From Hyphomicrobiales bacterium (GTDB taxonomy: Bacteria > Pseudomonadota > Alphaproteobacteria > Rhizobiales > Rhizobiaceae), in contig UCHD01000017.1 of the NCBI GenBank assembly GCA_900472175.1, forward strand, positions 1-64,000: a stretch of 64,000 bases of DNA, written 5' to 3'. Position numbers and translations under genes: made by a program. Every line of letters begins with the position of its first letter. Position 1 is the first letter of the stretch. Of this stretch, positions 9,876-17,063 are shown piece by piece. The notes below the pieces were generated by a model that did not search any database, was not told the DNA's origin, and saw only the letters and a list, made by a program, of their open reading frames with translations.

Positions 9876-9909
9876 ACAATCATTGAGCTTAGCGAAAGTG
9901 ACGATCATC

Positions 9910-10365
9910 GTGTCTGAGAATACTCATTCCCAAACCCATACCACGTTAATGGGCAAGGATCCGGCTTGGTTTATCGTTGCCTGGATGATCCTCGTGATCG
10001 CAGCGATCGTATTTGGTCCGCCGCAATTGGATTCGGGGTACCAAGCGCTCACCAATTTGGGCTTCTTCGACCTTCTGACAATATGGACGATTCCCGCGCT
10101 GGCTGGACCAGTTTTACTTTTTGTCCTGAAAGGGAAGATCCCTTTGTTTTACGGGTTTGTGGAGATCGCGGGAGGCAGCCTCGCAATCATATATGCCATG
10201 CCCGGTCTGGCCGATGACACGATACCCGCTCTACTTGCCTTTTTAACGGGCGTTTACTTCATGATTCGCGGACTGGATAATTTCTCCAAGGGCCTTAAAA
10301 AAGGTCAGCTTATGTATGGGATTTTCACCAAAATTCTTCGGGTCGAACTCGATAAGGGCAAATAA
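9910..10365 (+). CDS. Small membrane protein of unknown function, possibly acquired
   Basis: I do not recognise this family. From the GTG at 9910 the protein has 151 aa; an ATG at 9949 would give 138 aa, and neither has a strong ribosome-binding site. Four hydrophobic helices are visible (AWFIVAWMILVIAAIVFG, then IWTIPALAGPVLLFVL, FYGFVEIAGGSLAIIYAM and IPALLAFLTGVYFMIRG), with a positively charged C-terminal tail. Base composition is lower in GC than the neighbours and uses codons such as TTT, TTA and CTT that are rare around it, which suggests horizontal acquisition. It is isolated between a terminator and a candidate small RNA. Confidence 0.65.
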   Translation: MSENTHSQTHTTLMGKDPAWFIVAWMILVIAAIVFGPPQLDSGYQALTNLGFFDLLTIWTIPALAGPVLLFVLKGKIPLFYGFVEIAGGSLAIIYAMPGLADDTIPALLAFLTGVYFMIRGLDNFSKGLKKGQLMYGIFTKILRVELDKGK

Positions 10366-10388
10366 AACTGTCGCGGTTCAATGGCGGG

Positions 10389-10471
10389 AATAATACTGCC
10401 CTGCAGAACTCCCCCAGGAAACCCAGAGTATTATTTGCAACCCAACGGCGCCCTTGTGGCGCCGTTTTTTT
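10389..10471 (+). ncRNA. Candidate small RNA (or structured 3' UTR) with terminator
   Basis: The stretch contains a 9-bp perfect stem (AATAATACT at 10389-10397 with AGTATTATT at 10427-10435). Its 29-base loop includes an unpaired pyrimidine-rich AACTCCCCCAGG, which could pair with Shine-Dalgarno sequences. A strong rho-independent terminator follows at once. This resembles the architecture of rhizobial trans-acting sRNAs (stem, CU-rich loop, terminator). I could not compare it with Rfam families such as suhB/mmgR. Alternatively it is the 3' UTR of the preceding membrane-protein gene. No convincing own promoter was read. Confidence 0.45.
10445..10471 (+). terminator. Strong rho-independent terminator
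   Basis: Perfect 8-bp arms (ACGGCGCC and GGCGCCGT) enclose the loop CTTGT and are followed by a run of T. It ends plus-strand transcription just before the convergent nucleoside hydrolase gene. Confidence 0.88.
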
Positions 10472-10492
10472 GTATCATGTTGATGCTGCCGA

Positions 10493-11437
10493 TCAGAGAC
10501 GGGCCAGACGCTCCGTCAGAAGATCGAAGAAACCCTGATCGTCGACTTCGCGCATGACCTTGGCGTTGTGCTTGCGGCCGGTCACCTGCCACCAATCCAC
10601 GACTGTCATGCCAACGGTCAGCTCAGACTTGGTTTCGATCTCGACATTGCAATCGCGGCCCTTGAACAGCTCCGGGCGCAGGAGATAGGCGATGACGGTC
10701 GGATCGTGCAGCGGGCCGCCATCGGAACCGTATTTTTCGATATCGAAGCGCTCGAAGAATTCCAGCATTTCAGCCATCGCAACGGCCGCCGGCGAGCCGA
10801 TCGCCTTGATCTTTTCAACGCGGGTCTTGTAGGTCAGTACCCGGTGGGTGACATCAAGCGGCATCATGACGATCGGAATGCCAGACTTGAAAACGATATC
10901 GGCGGCATCCGGATCGACATAGATATTGAACTCCGCCGCCGGCGTGATGTTGCCGCCCTCGAAGAAACCGCCGCCCATCATGACGATTTCGCGAACGCGC
11001 GGGGCAATCTGCGGCGCCTTGTTGAGCGCCAGCGCGATGTTGGTGAGCGCACCCAAGGTGCAGAGTGTCACGGTTCCCACGTCTTCGGCCAGCAGGGTCT
11101 CGATGATGAAATCGACGGCGTGTTGCGTCTGCATCGGCATGGTCGGTTCTTCGACCACCGGGCCATCCAGGCCGGTCTTGCCGTGCACGTGCTCCGCTGT
11201 CACCAGTTGACGAACCAGAGGCTTGTCAGCACCTGCATAGACCTTGACGTCACGGCGATTGCACAGCTCACAAATCACCCGGATGTTGCGCGAGGTGAGC
11301 GCCACCGGCACATTGCCGGCGACAGCGGTAATGCCCAGCACATCAAGCTCGCCAGGGCTGCCGAGCGCCAGCATGATCGCGGCGGCATCGTCCTGCCCCG
11401 GATCGGTATCGATGATAATCTTTCTCGGCTCGGCCAT
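10493..11437 (-). CDS. Inosine/uridine-preferring nucleoside hydrolase
   Basis: The enzyme cleaves the N-glycosidic bond of ribonucleosides to give ribose and free base in the cytoplasm. The 314-aa protein starts MAEPRKIIIDTDPGQDDA, showing the calcium-binding Asp cluster (D12, D16, D17), and has the ALGALTNIA-like TLGALTNIALAL segment and a distal HDPTVIAYLL motif with the fourth Asp. The start at 11437 is preceded by GGAGGAGA; further upstream in-frame codons are not conserved. Released ribose could be used by a ribokinase such as the one at 6253-7152. Purine or pyrimidine preference cannot be told here. Confidence 0.92.
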   Translation of the reverse strand: MAEPRKIIIDTDPGQDDAAAIMLALGSPGELDVLGITAVAGNVPVALTSRNIRVICELCNRRDVKVYAGADKPLVRQLVTAEHVHGKTGLDGPVVEEPTMPMQTQHAVDFIIETLLAEDVGTVTLCTLGALTNIALALNKAPQIAPRVREIVMMGGGFFEGGNITPAAEFNIYVDPDAADIVFKSGIPIVMMPLDVTHRVLTYKTRVEKIKAIGSPAAVAMAEMLEFFERFDIEKYGSDGGPLHDPTVIAYLLRPELFKGRDCNVEIETKSELTVGMTVVDWWQVTGRKHNAKVMREVDDQGFFDLLTERLARL

Positions 11438-11498
11438 GCAGGTCTCCTCCAAATCAGCGAGCGGGACTATGATTTGCCTGTTGGCGCAGTGCAAGCGC

Positions 11499-11527
11499 CT
11501 TGCACTCGCTACGCACAGCTACCATAT
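11499..11527 (+). promoter_or_regulatory. Candidate sigma-32 (RpoH) promoter of hsp20
   Basis: CTTGCA at 11499-11504 and CCATAT at 11522-11527 are separated by 17 bases, which fits heat-shock promoter elements (CTTG-type -35 and CCAT-type -10). Transcription would begin near 11535, giving a leader of about 58 bases containing the thermometer-like hairpin. An AGTGCAAG/CTTGCACT palindrome (11488-11506) overlaps the -35 region and could bind a regulator. Confidence 0.55.
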
Positions 11528-11567
11528 TGAGGCCTCGCGGATGCTGCCTCGCAGGTCCGTCAAAACG

Positions 11568-11587
11568 GTCGCTTGAGCTGCAAGGAC
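11568..11587 (+). promoter_or_regulatory. ROSE-like RNA thermometer hairpin covering the hsp20 ribosome-binding site
   Basis: In RNA, GUC-G-CUUG (11568-11575) can pair with CAAG-GAC (11581-11587) with a single bulged G and a 5-base loop. This hides the AAGGA ribosome-binding site at 11582-11586, six bases from the ATG at 11593. A bulged or mispaired G opposite the Shine-Dalgarno is the hallmark of ROSE thermometers, which control many rhizobial small heat-shock genes. A second stem (GAGGC 11529-11533 with GCCTC 11546-11550) lies upstream. Confidence 0.5.
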
Positions 11588-11592
11588 TAGAC

Positions 11593-12024
11593 ATGACCCG
11601 GATCACGCCCTTCACGAGCCCGCTTCTGCTCGGTTTCGATGCGATGGAAAAGACCCTGGAGCGCATCGCCAAGGGCAATGACGGTTACCCCCCCTACAAT
11701 ATCGAGCGGGTGCGCCGGGACGAGTCGGTCAATGAGCCGGACAGCCTGCGAATCACCCTGGCTGTCGCCGGTTTTTCAGAAGACGACCTCGACGTCACGA
11801 CCGAGGAAAACCAGCTGATCATCCGCGGACGCCAGTCAGAGACCGGTGAACGCGACTATCTGCACCGTGGCATTGCAGCCCGCCAGTTCCAGCGGATGTT
11901 CGTTTTGGCTGAGGGAATGCAGGTTTCCAAGGCGGAGCTGAAGAACGGCCTGCTGTCGGTCGACCTCATTCGTCCGGAACCTGTCCGTATGGTAAAGAAA
12001 ATTAATATTTTGGTCCCAGAGTAG
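11593..12024 (+). CDS. Small heat-shock protein, Hsp20/alpha-crystallin family
   Basis: The 143-aa ATP-independent holdase keeps unfolding proteins soluble during heat stress. The N-terminus (MTRITPFTSPLLLGFDAMEKTLERI) is of the class found in rhizobial HspA/IbpA proteins. The alpha-crystallin domain (about 38-130) has the typical strands SLRITLAVAGFSEDDLDV, QLIIRGRQ, YLHRGIAARQFQRMFVLAEG and the C-terminal GLLSVDL. The start at 11593 follows an AAGGA site; an upstream in-frame ATG at 11500 is rejected because it would read through the promoter and leader. A DUF1150 gene follows, a frequent partner in this order. Confidence 0.94.
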   Translation: MTRITPFTSPLLLGFDAMEKTLERIAKGNDGYPPYNIERVRRDESVNEPDSLRITLAVAGFSEDDLDVTTEENQLIIRGRQSETGERDYLHRGIAARQFQRMFVLAEGMQVSKAELKNGLLSVDLIRPEPVRMVKKINILVPE

Positions 12025-12164
12025 GATAACCGGCAGCTCGCGCCGGCTGCACTAAGGACCCGGCCGCTCCCAATGGCCCCGAACTTCGTACAGGAAAATC
12101 AATGTGTTGCGGATTTCTTTTGCCTCCCCGGCGGTGAGATCGGCAAAGCAACGGAGTACGACTC

Positions 12165-12422
12165 ATGGGATTGAAACACGTCAGCTCACATCTGTCGAAA
12201 AACGACCTGGCCCATCTCGGCGCCGGTGAGGTTGGCTATATCCGCAAGATGCGCTCGGACGAAGTGTCGCGCGTCTTCCCGGAAGCGCCGAATATGGACC
12301 CCGATCTTGATCTATGGGCGCTGTTCGGCGCCGACGGCACGCCGATCCTTTTGACCGACAACCGTTCCAGCACCTTCTTCAAGGCCGCAGAAGACGACCT
12401 GCGTACCGTCAGCTTACATTAA
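12165..12422 (+). CDS. DUF1150 family protein
   Basis: The 85-aa protein belongs to a small alphaproteobacterial family of unknown function that commonly follows an Hsp20 gene. Conserved features visible are HLSKNDLAHLGAGEVGYIRKM near the start and LWALFGADGTPILLTDNR near the end. A GGAG site precedes the ATG at the proper distance. The 140-base gap from hsp20 shows GC-rich short inverted repeats but no strong terminator, so the two are probably co-transcribed and share heat control. A convergent terminator lies directly after it. Confidence 0.85.
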   Translation: MGLKHVSSHLSKNDLAHLGAGEVGYIRKMRSDEVSRVFPEAPNMDPDLDLWALFGADGTPILLTDNRSSTFFKAAEDDLRTVSLH

Positions 12423-12434
12423 GCGGGATAAACA

Positions 12435-12460
12435 ATTCCGGCGCTTAAACGCGCCGGAAT
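12435..12460. terminator. Bidirectional stem-loop between DUF1150 and trmB
   Basis: Perfect 10-bp arms (ATTCCGGCGC and complement) enclose the loop TTAAAC. The hairpin includes the trmB stop codon (12445-12447), so it is shared by two convergent genes. T-runs are short, so termination strength is uncertain. Confidence 0.55.
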
Positions 12461-13143
12461 GTGAGATAGGCCGACTTGCGGCCTTCCCGGCGCGCCTTGG
12501 CCTCGTAGCGCGTGCTCGGCCAGCCGGCATAGGGCGTCAGCCAGTCCGAGGCATTTTCCGCCGTCCATTCGAACGCCGCGTGATCGTGGCAGTGCGATAG
12601 CGTCCAGTTGACATAGGTATCGATGTCCGAGGCGAAGCAGAAGATGCCGCCCGGTTTCAGCACGCACGCAAAACGGTCGAGATTGACCGGAGAGACGAAG
12701 CGGCGCTTCCAGTGTTTCCGCTTCGGCCATGGATCGGGGTAGAGAAGATCGATCTGGTCGATCGAATTTTCCGGCAACCAATCCAGCACCTGCGTTGCAT
12801 CGTCATCATGCAGGCGCACGTTCTCGACGCCGCGCTCCTCGATATAACCAACCAGCTTTGCCATGGAATTGACGAAGGGTTCGACGCCGATAAAACCTGT
12901 CGATGGGTCTTCGGCGGCGCGATGGATCAGGTGTTCGCCGCCGCCAAAGCCGATTTCCAGCCGCACCCGGCCGACGGGACGTTTGAACAGCGTCTTCACG
13001 TCCGCAGGCGCCGGCGATGCCAGGTCCAACCGCAGCAAGGGCAGCACAGTTTCGAGATGTGATGCCTGCAGCGCGCGTAGGGGTTTTCCCTTGCGGCGGC
13101 CGAAGAAGGCTTCGGTCGAGCGGCTGCGGTGCTGTTCGGTCAT
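12445..13143 (-). CDS. trmB: tRNA (guanine-N7)-methyltransferase TrmB
   Basis: TrmB methylates G46 in the variable loop of tRNAs using SAM. The 232-aa Rossmann-fold protein has the SAM motif [15 protein letters not shown] (about 58-72), the [11 protein letters not shown] segment and the family motif [18 protein letters not shown] with the catalytic Asp. The start at 13143 ([20 protein letters not shown]) matches rhizobial homologs. It lies immediately downstream of metK, which supplies its cofactor; a stem-loop separates the two, so it may be transcribed at a lower level than metK. Confidence 0.95.
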   Translation of the reverse strand: MTEQHRSRSTEAFFGRRKGKPLRALQASHLETVLPLLRLDLASPAPADVKTLFKRPVGRVRLEIGFGGGEHLIHRAAEDPSTGFIGVEPFVNSMAKLVGYIEERGVENVRLHDDDATQVLDWLPENSIDQIDLLYPDPWPKRKHWKRRFVSPVNLDRFACVLKPGGIFCFASDIDTYVNWTLSHCHDHAAFEWTAENASDWLTPYAGWPSTRYEAKARREGRKSAYLTFRRV

Positions 13144-13163
13144 GGCAATGGTCTTTCACGATA

Positions 13164-13197
13164 AAAGCGGATGTCTCCGTCAGGAAACATCCGCTTT
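13164..13197 (-). terminator. Stem-loop between metK and trmB
   Basis: Eleven-bp perfect arms (AAAGCGGATGT and complement) enclose a 12-base loop, with a short T-rich tail (TTTTAT) on the minus strand. It could partly terminate metK mRNA or set the metK:trmB ratio. Confidence 0.5.
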
Positions 13198-13230
13198 ACA
13201 GTTTTATCGGCAGGTCCGTAAAGAGCCTGA

Positions 13231-14511
13231 TCAGGCGGCCTTCAGCGCTTCTTCCTTCAAAGCGTCCTTGAGCGGCTTGACGAGGTCAAGCTTTTCCCAG
13301 GAGAAGGAGCCATCACGGCCAGCCTTGCGGCCAAAATGGCCGTAGGCCGAGGTCTTGGCGTAGATTGGCTTGTTGAGATCGAGGTGACGGCGAATGCCCG
13401 ACGGGGACAGGTCCATCGTCTTGCGGATCGCGCCTTCGACCTGGTCTTCGGTGACCTTGCCGGTGCCATGCAGGTCGACATAAATCGACAGCGGCTGAGC
13501 GACACCGATCGCATAGGCGATCTGGATCGTGCAACGGTCTGCCAGGCCAGCGGCCACGACGTTCTTGGCGAGGTAGCGCGCGGCATAAGCGGCCGAACGG
13601 TCAACCTTGGTCGTGTCCTTGCCGGAGAACGCACCACCACCATGCGGGGCAGCGCCACCGTAGGTGTCGACGATGATCTTGCGGCCGGTCAGGCCCGCAT
13701 CACCATCTGGTCCACCGATGACGAACTTGCCGGTCGGGTTGATGTACCAGTTGCAGTCATCGGCAATCTCGATGTCGTGCAGCGCTTCGCGGATATAGGG
13801 CTCTACGACGGAGCGCACCTTGGCCGAATCCCAGGCCTCATCAAGATGCTGGGTCGACAGGACGATCGACGTGACTTCCGACGGCTTGCCGTCGATATAG
13901 CGGACAGTGACCTGGCTCTTGGCGTCAGGGCCAAGACGGCCAGCCTCATCAGCGCCCTTCTTGCGGGCGGCGGCCAGAAGATCAAGAATACGATGCGAAT
14001 AATAGATCGGCGCCGGCATCAGTTCTGCCGTTTCCTTGCAGGCGTAACCGAACATGATGCCCTGGTCGCCGGCACCTTCGTCGCCCTGCTTGTCGGCAGC
14101 ATTGTCAACGCCCTGGGCGATATCGGCCGACTGCGGATGAAGCAGCACGTCGATCTTGGCGGTCTTCCAGTGGAAGCCAGCCTGTTCATAACCGATTTCA
14201 CGGATCGCCTTGCGGGCTGCGGTCTTGAACTTCGACGGGTTGATGACCGGATGTCCGGCAGCATCCTTCAGGATAATGCCGTCCTTGTCCTTCTTCAGAA
14301 GGGTGTCCGGTACTCGGACTTCGCCAGCGATGATGACGCGGTTGGTGGTCGCCAGTGTTTCGCAGGCGATACGAACCCCCCAGGGGTCAACGCCGGTCTT
14401 GGCGGCTTCACGATACACAAGATCGACAATTTCGTCCGAGATACGGTCACAGACCTTGTCCGGATGACCTTCTGCCACGGATTCACTCGTAAACAGGTAG
14501 TTAGCGCGCAT
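13231..14511 (-). CDS. metK: S-adenosylmethionine synthetase MetK
   Basis: MetK makes SAM from methionine and ATP, the methyl donor for the methyltransferases encoded nearby. The 426-aa protein (longer than the 384 aa of E. coli, usual for rhizobia) shows GHPDK at 15-19, [16 protein letters not shown], and the phosphate-binding [19 protein letters not shown]. The start at 14511 ([20 protein letters not shown]) is chosen; the 71 in-frame codons upstream span the promoter. It follows praR in the miaB-to-trmB minus-strand run but has its own promoter-like elements and an upstream palindrome. Confidence 0.97.
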   Translation of the reverse strand: MRANYLFTSESVAEGHPDKVCDRISDEIVDLVYREAAKTGVDPWGVRIACETLATTNRVIIAGEVRVPDTLLKKDKDGIILKDAAGHPVINPSKFKTAARKAIREIGYEQAGFHWKTAKIDVLLHPQSADIAQGVDNAADKQGDEGAGDQGIMFGYACKETAELMPAPIYYSHRILDLLAAARKKGADEAGRLGPDAKSQVTVRYIDGKPSEVTSIVLSTQHLDEAWDSAKVRSVVEPYIREALHDIEIADDCNWYINPTGKFVIGGPDGDAGLTGRKIIVDTYGGAAPHGGGAFSGKDTTKVDRSAAYAARYLAKNVVAAGLADRCTIQIAYAIGVAQPLSIYVDLHGTGKVTEDQVEGAIRKTMDLSPSGIRRHLDLNKPIYAKTSAYGHFGRKAGRDGSFSWEKLDLVKPLKDALKEEALKAA

Positions 14512-14547
14512 GCGGGAAGTCCCCTCAATGAAAAAACTGCTTGACCG

Positions 14548-14576
14548 TGTTAGTGATATTGCCACGAAATGACAAG
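14548..14576 (-). promoter_or_regulatory. Candidate metK promoter
   Basis: On the minus strand, CTTGTC (14571-14576) and CTAACA (14548-14553) are 17 bases apart, close to the rhizobial housekeeping consensus CTTGAC-17-CTATAT. The metK leader would be about 30 bases. Confidence 0.4.
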
Positions 14577-14587
14577 CACACAAGGAC

Positions 14588-14603
14588 ATAAATATATCTT
14601 TAT
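14588..14603 (-). promoter_or_regulatory. Near-palindrome upstream of metK, possible methionine-cycle operator
   Basis: A 16-bp AT-rich element symmetric except for one base pair (ATAAATATATCTTTAT) lies 12 bp upstream of the candidate metK -35 box, in otherwise GC-rich DNA. It resembles ATAAAGATATCTTTAT-type sites that I associate with SAH/SAM-responsive regulators of alphaproteobacterial methionine-cycle genes; that association is from memory and unverified. Confidence 0.4.
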
Positions 14604-14689
14604 ATGGGCGATTAGGGAACGATTTTCTGGGCTTTTGGTGCTTTTCAGCCGCATTTCTGCGATGCGGTAATGGCGCTCGCATCAGACAC

Positions 14690-14717
14690 AAAAAAAGCGG
14701 CACTGTCCGGCCGCTTT
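14690..14717 (-). terminator. Rho-independent terminator of praR
   Basis: On the minus strand an 8-bp stem (AAAGCGGC with GCCGCTTT, 8-base loop) runs into a T7 tract. It lies 29 bases after the praR stop and separates that transcript from metK. Confidence 0.8.
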
Positions 14718-14745
14718 CTTTCATGCTGTCTCTTTGACGTCGGCC

Positions 14746-15165
14746 TTACTCGGCTTCCGCCTCTGCAGCCAGCGCCTTGACGAGGTCAACAAGCTTGCGG
14801 CGCACCTTGGGATCGCCAATCTTGACGAATGCGCGGTTCAGCTGGAGACCTTCCGAGGACGACAGGAAATCAACGACGTAATTCGAGCTTGAGGCTTCCG
14901 CCATGCCAGACGGACCGGTTGACTGATCGCCCGGTGCATCTTCGAAAAAGAAGGATACCGGAACATTCAAGATGCTTGAAATGTTCTGAAGACGGCTGGC
15001 GCCGACCCGGTTCGTGCCTTTTTCATATTTCTGAATCTGCTGGAAGGTGATCCCGAGGCTCTCTCCGAGTTTCTCCTGGCTCATGCCCAGCATGGTGCGG
15101 CGAAGACGAATCCGGCTACCGACATGAATGTCGATCGGGTTCGGCTTCTTCTTGTTTTCTATCAT
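14746..15165 (-). CDS. praR: PraR/PhrR-like XRE-family transcriptional regulator
   Basis: The 139-aa DNA-binding protein has an N-terminal Cro/C1-type helix-turn-helix (about 13-67; RIRLRRTMLGMSQEKLGESLGI then FQQIQKYEKGTNRVGASRL) and a variable C-terminal part. Length and sequence match the PraR/PhrR group of Rhizobiaceae, in which PraR represses quorum-sensing and attachment genes in R. leguminosarum. It sits between lnt and metK, with its own promoter-like boxes inside the lnt 3' end and a strong terminator after it, so it is likely a monocistronic unit. The symbol is assigned by similarity and is less certain than the family. Confidence 0.8.
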   Translation of the reverse strand: MIENKKKPNPIDIHVGSRIRLRRTMLGMSQEKLGESLGITFQQIQKYEKGTNRVGASRLQNISSILNVPVSFFFEDAPGDQSTGPSGMAEASSSNYVVDFLSSSEGLQLNRAFVKIGDPKVRRKLVDLVKALAAEAEAE

Positions 15166-15295
15166 AACGGTTTCCTAATAAGCAAAGTTTCAGCTACTCC
15201 ATAACCTGGACACTTGCCGAGAGCAGACTACACGTTACGTTGTGCAGCCGGGGCGGAAACCCCCCGAACATAGGTGAAGATCGATGGTGATTGCC

Positions 15296-15324
15296 ACTAT
15301 GCAATTTTAGGGGTTTTTGGTCAA
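15296..15324 (-). promoter_or_regulatory. Candidate praR promoter
   Basis: On the minus strand, TTGACC (15319-15324) and CATAGT (15296-15301) are 17 bases apart, a good housekeeping-sigma match overlapping the end of lnt. The praR leader would be about 120 bases. Confidence 0.5.
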
Positions 15325-16910
15325 TTCTCTCGCAGAATAAAACTTGCGCGGGAAATAACCGCCAAACCGAACAAAAGGCACCCAATCAGGATTGTGTTTC
15401 TTTCTTGCGCCTCAAGGCTTATTAGCAATACAAACTTTCCCGGCAAAAGTGTGTCCACAAAACCTTTTGTTCCGAGCTGAAGACCGGTAACGATTTCCCC
15501 GCGTCCGTTGACGACCGCCGATATGCCGGTATTGGCATCGCGAATGAGCGGCAAACCTGTCTCTACGGCGCGAAGACGCGCCTGCTGGAAATGCTGGTAT
15601 GGTCCGGGCGTATTGCCAAACCAGGCATCGTTGGTGAGATTGAGCAGCACATCGGCACGCAGCGCGTCCGTGCCGATTTCGCGGGGGAAAATGGCCTCAT
15701 AGCAAATCAACGGATAAAGCGTCTTGCCGCCCGGCAGCGTCAGCAGCGTGCGCGTTGCCGCAGCGGAAAAGCCGCCGGGCATGGCGACCGTATCGATGCC
15801 CGCCGCCGACAGGAGGTTCTCCAGTGGCAGATATTCGCCAAAGGGAACAAGATGGACCTTGTCGGACGCACCGACAATCTGGCCGCGATCGTCAATCACA
15901 TAGATCGAATTGTAGTAACGCGGCGGTTGGCCGGTGCCAGTGGCTTCCGCCCGCACCGCGCCGGCGATGAGCAACTGCCCGTCCTGCAGCACGTCGGAAA
16001 TTCTCAACAGCGCATCGGGATTTTCAGTCAGGATGAACGGCACCGCGGTTTCCGGCCAGACGATGATATCCGGCCGCTTGCCGCCGTCCGCGGGCGCCGC
16101 CTGCGTCAGCGCCAGATGCTCTTCAAAGATCGTCATCCGTTCGTTGTCGTCGATCTTCTTCGACTGATCGATCAAAGGCTGGACAAGCCGGACCGTCAAG
16201 GCTGGATCGGCCGGCGGCGGCAACGGTTGTTCCAGCCGGTAAAAACCGTAACCGAAATGTGCCGCGACCAGCAGGACCGCAAGGCCCAATCCTGCACGCA
16301 GGCCCTTGCGCGTGCCCATCAAGGCGGGCGCTGCGAAAACAAACACAGCCAGCATGTTGATCCCGGCAAGACCAACCACGGCGGCGGACTGCATCATTAG
16401 CGGAACCGGCATGGCCGCATAGCCGATCGCGTTCCAGGGAAAGCCGGTAAGGACGAAACTGCGCAACCACTCGAAAAGCCCAAAGGCAAAGGCGAGCGCT
16501 GCAATCCGGCCCAGGCCGTCGGACCACAAGATACGGGCCAATGCAGCCGCGCAAGCGTAGAAGAAAGCAAGGAACGCCGGAACGCCGATCACCGCCAGCG
16601 GCACGGCCCAGGCGAAATCATCGGCTTCGACCAGAAGTGCATTGCCCAGCCACCACAGGCCTCCGAGGAAATAGCCGAAACCGAAACACCAGCCGATCCA
16701 GAACGCCGGAAAGCTGCGCCGGATGGGGCCACGGTCCGGATTACCCGAAGCCCCATCGATCAGCCAGACGAGAATGGGGAAAGACAAAAACGGTGCTGCA
16801 AATATACCGAAAGGCGGCAGCGCGAAAACGGCAATCAAACCGGCGACGAAGGCGACAAGACCCCGGCGGGCTCCCGACAACAGCATGATCCTGCCCGCAA
16901 GCCACTCCAT
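15321..16910 (-). CDS. lnt: Apolipoprotein N-acyltransferase Lnt
   Basis: Lnt adds the third fatty acyl chain to the N-terminal Cys of lipoproteins in the inner membrane. The 529-aa protein has about six N-terminal membrane helices, then a nitrilase-like domain (about 225-490) with the Glu of WPETAVPF, the Lys of KVHLVPFGEYLP and the nucleophilic Cys of LICYEAIFP, and a final membrane helix. A GGGAGAAG site precedes the ATG. It follows corC, as in other rhizobia. The lipoprotein signal peptidase for the previous step is encoded at 39896-40384. Confidence 0.96.
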   Translation of the reverse strand: MEWLAGRIMLLSGARRGLVAFVAGLIAVFALPPFGIFAAPFLSFPILVWLIDGASGNPDRGPIRRSFPAFWIGWCFGFGYFLGGLWWLGNALLVEADDFAWAVPLAVIGVPAFLAFFYACAAALARILWSDGLGRIAALAFAFGLFEWLRSFVLTGFPWNAIGYAAMPVPLMMQSAAVVGLAGINMLAVFVFAAPALMGTRKGLRAGLGLAVLLVAAHFGYGFYRLEQPLPPPADPALTVRLVQPLIDQSKKIDDNERMTIFEEHLALTQAAPADGGKRPDIIVWPETAVPFILTENPDALLRISDVLQDGQLLIAGAVRAEATGTGQPPRYYNSIYVIDDRGQIVGASDKVHLVPFGEYLPLENLLSAAGIDTVAMPGGFSAAATRTLLTLPGGKTLYPLICYEAIFPREIGTDALRADVLLNLTNDAWFGNTPGPYQHFQQARLRAVETGLPLIRDANTGISAVVNGRGEIVTGLQLGTKGFVDTLLPGKFVLLISLEAQERNTILIGCLLFGLAVISRASFILREN

Positions 16911-17063
16911 TCACTTCTCCCAACCGGCGCAAGCCGCCACCCGATCCTTACGCAGCACACAGCGCGCAAAAACCGTCAATCCGAATCAACGTGGCGGCAG
17001 TGTTCCAAAAAAGTGGCTGCTTGTCGTGCCTGGAAACGGCGTTTCAGCCCCGCAGCGCGAGGC

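Noticed and set aside
13336-14544. 402-codon plus-strand frame opposite metK
   Set aside because: Antisense shadow of a highly conserved gene with no recognisable protein features.
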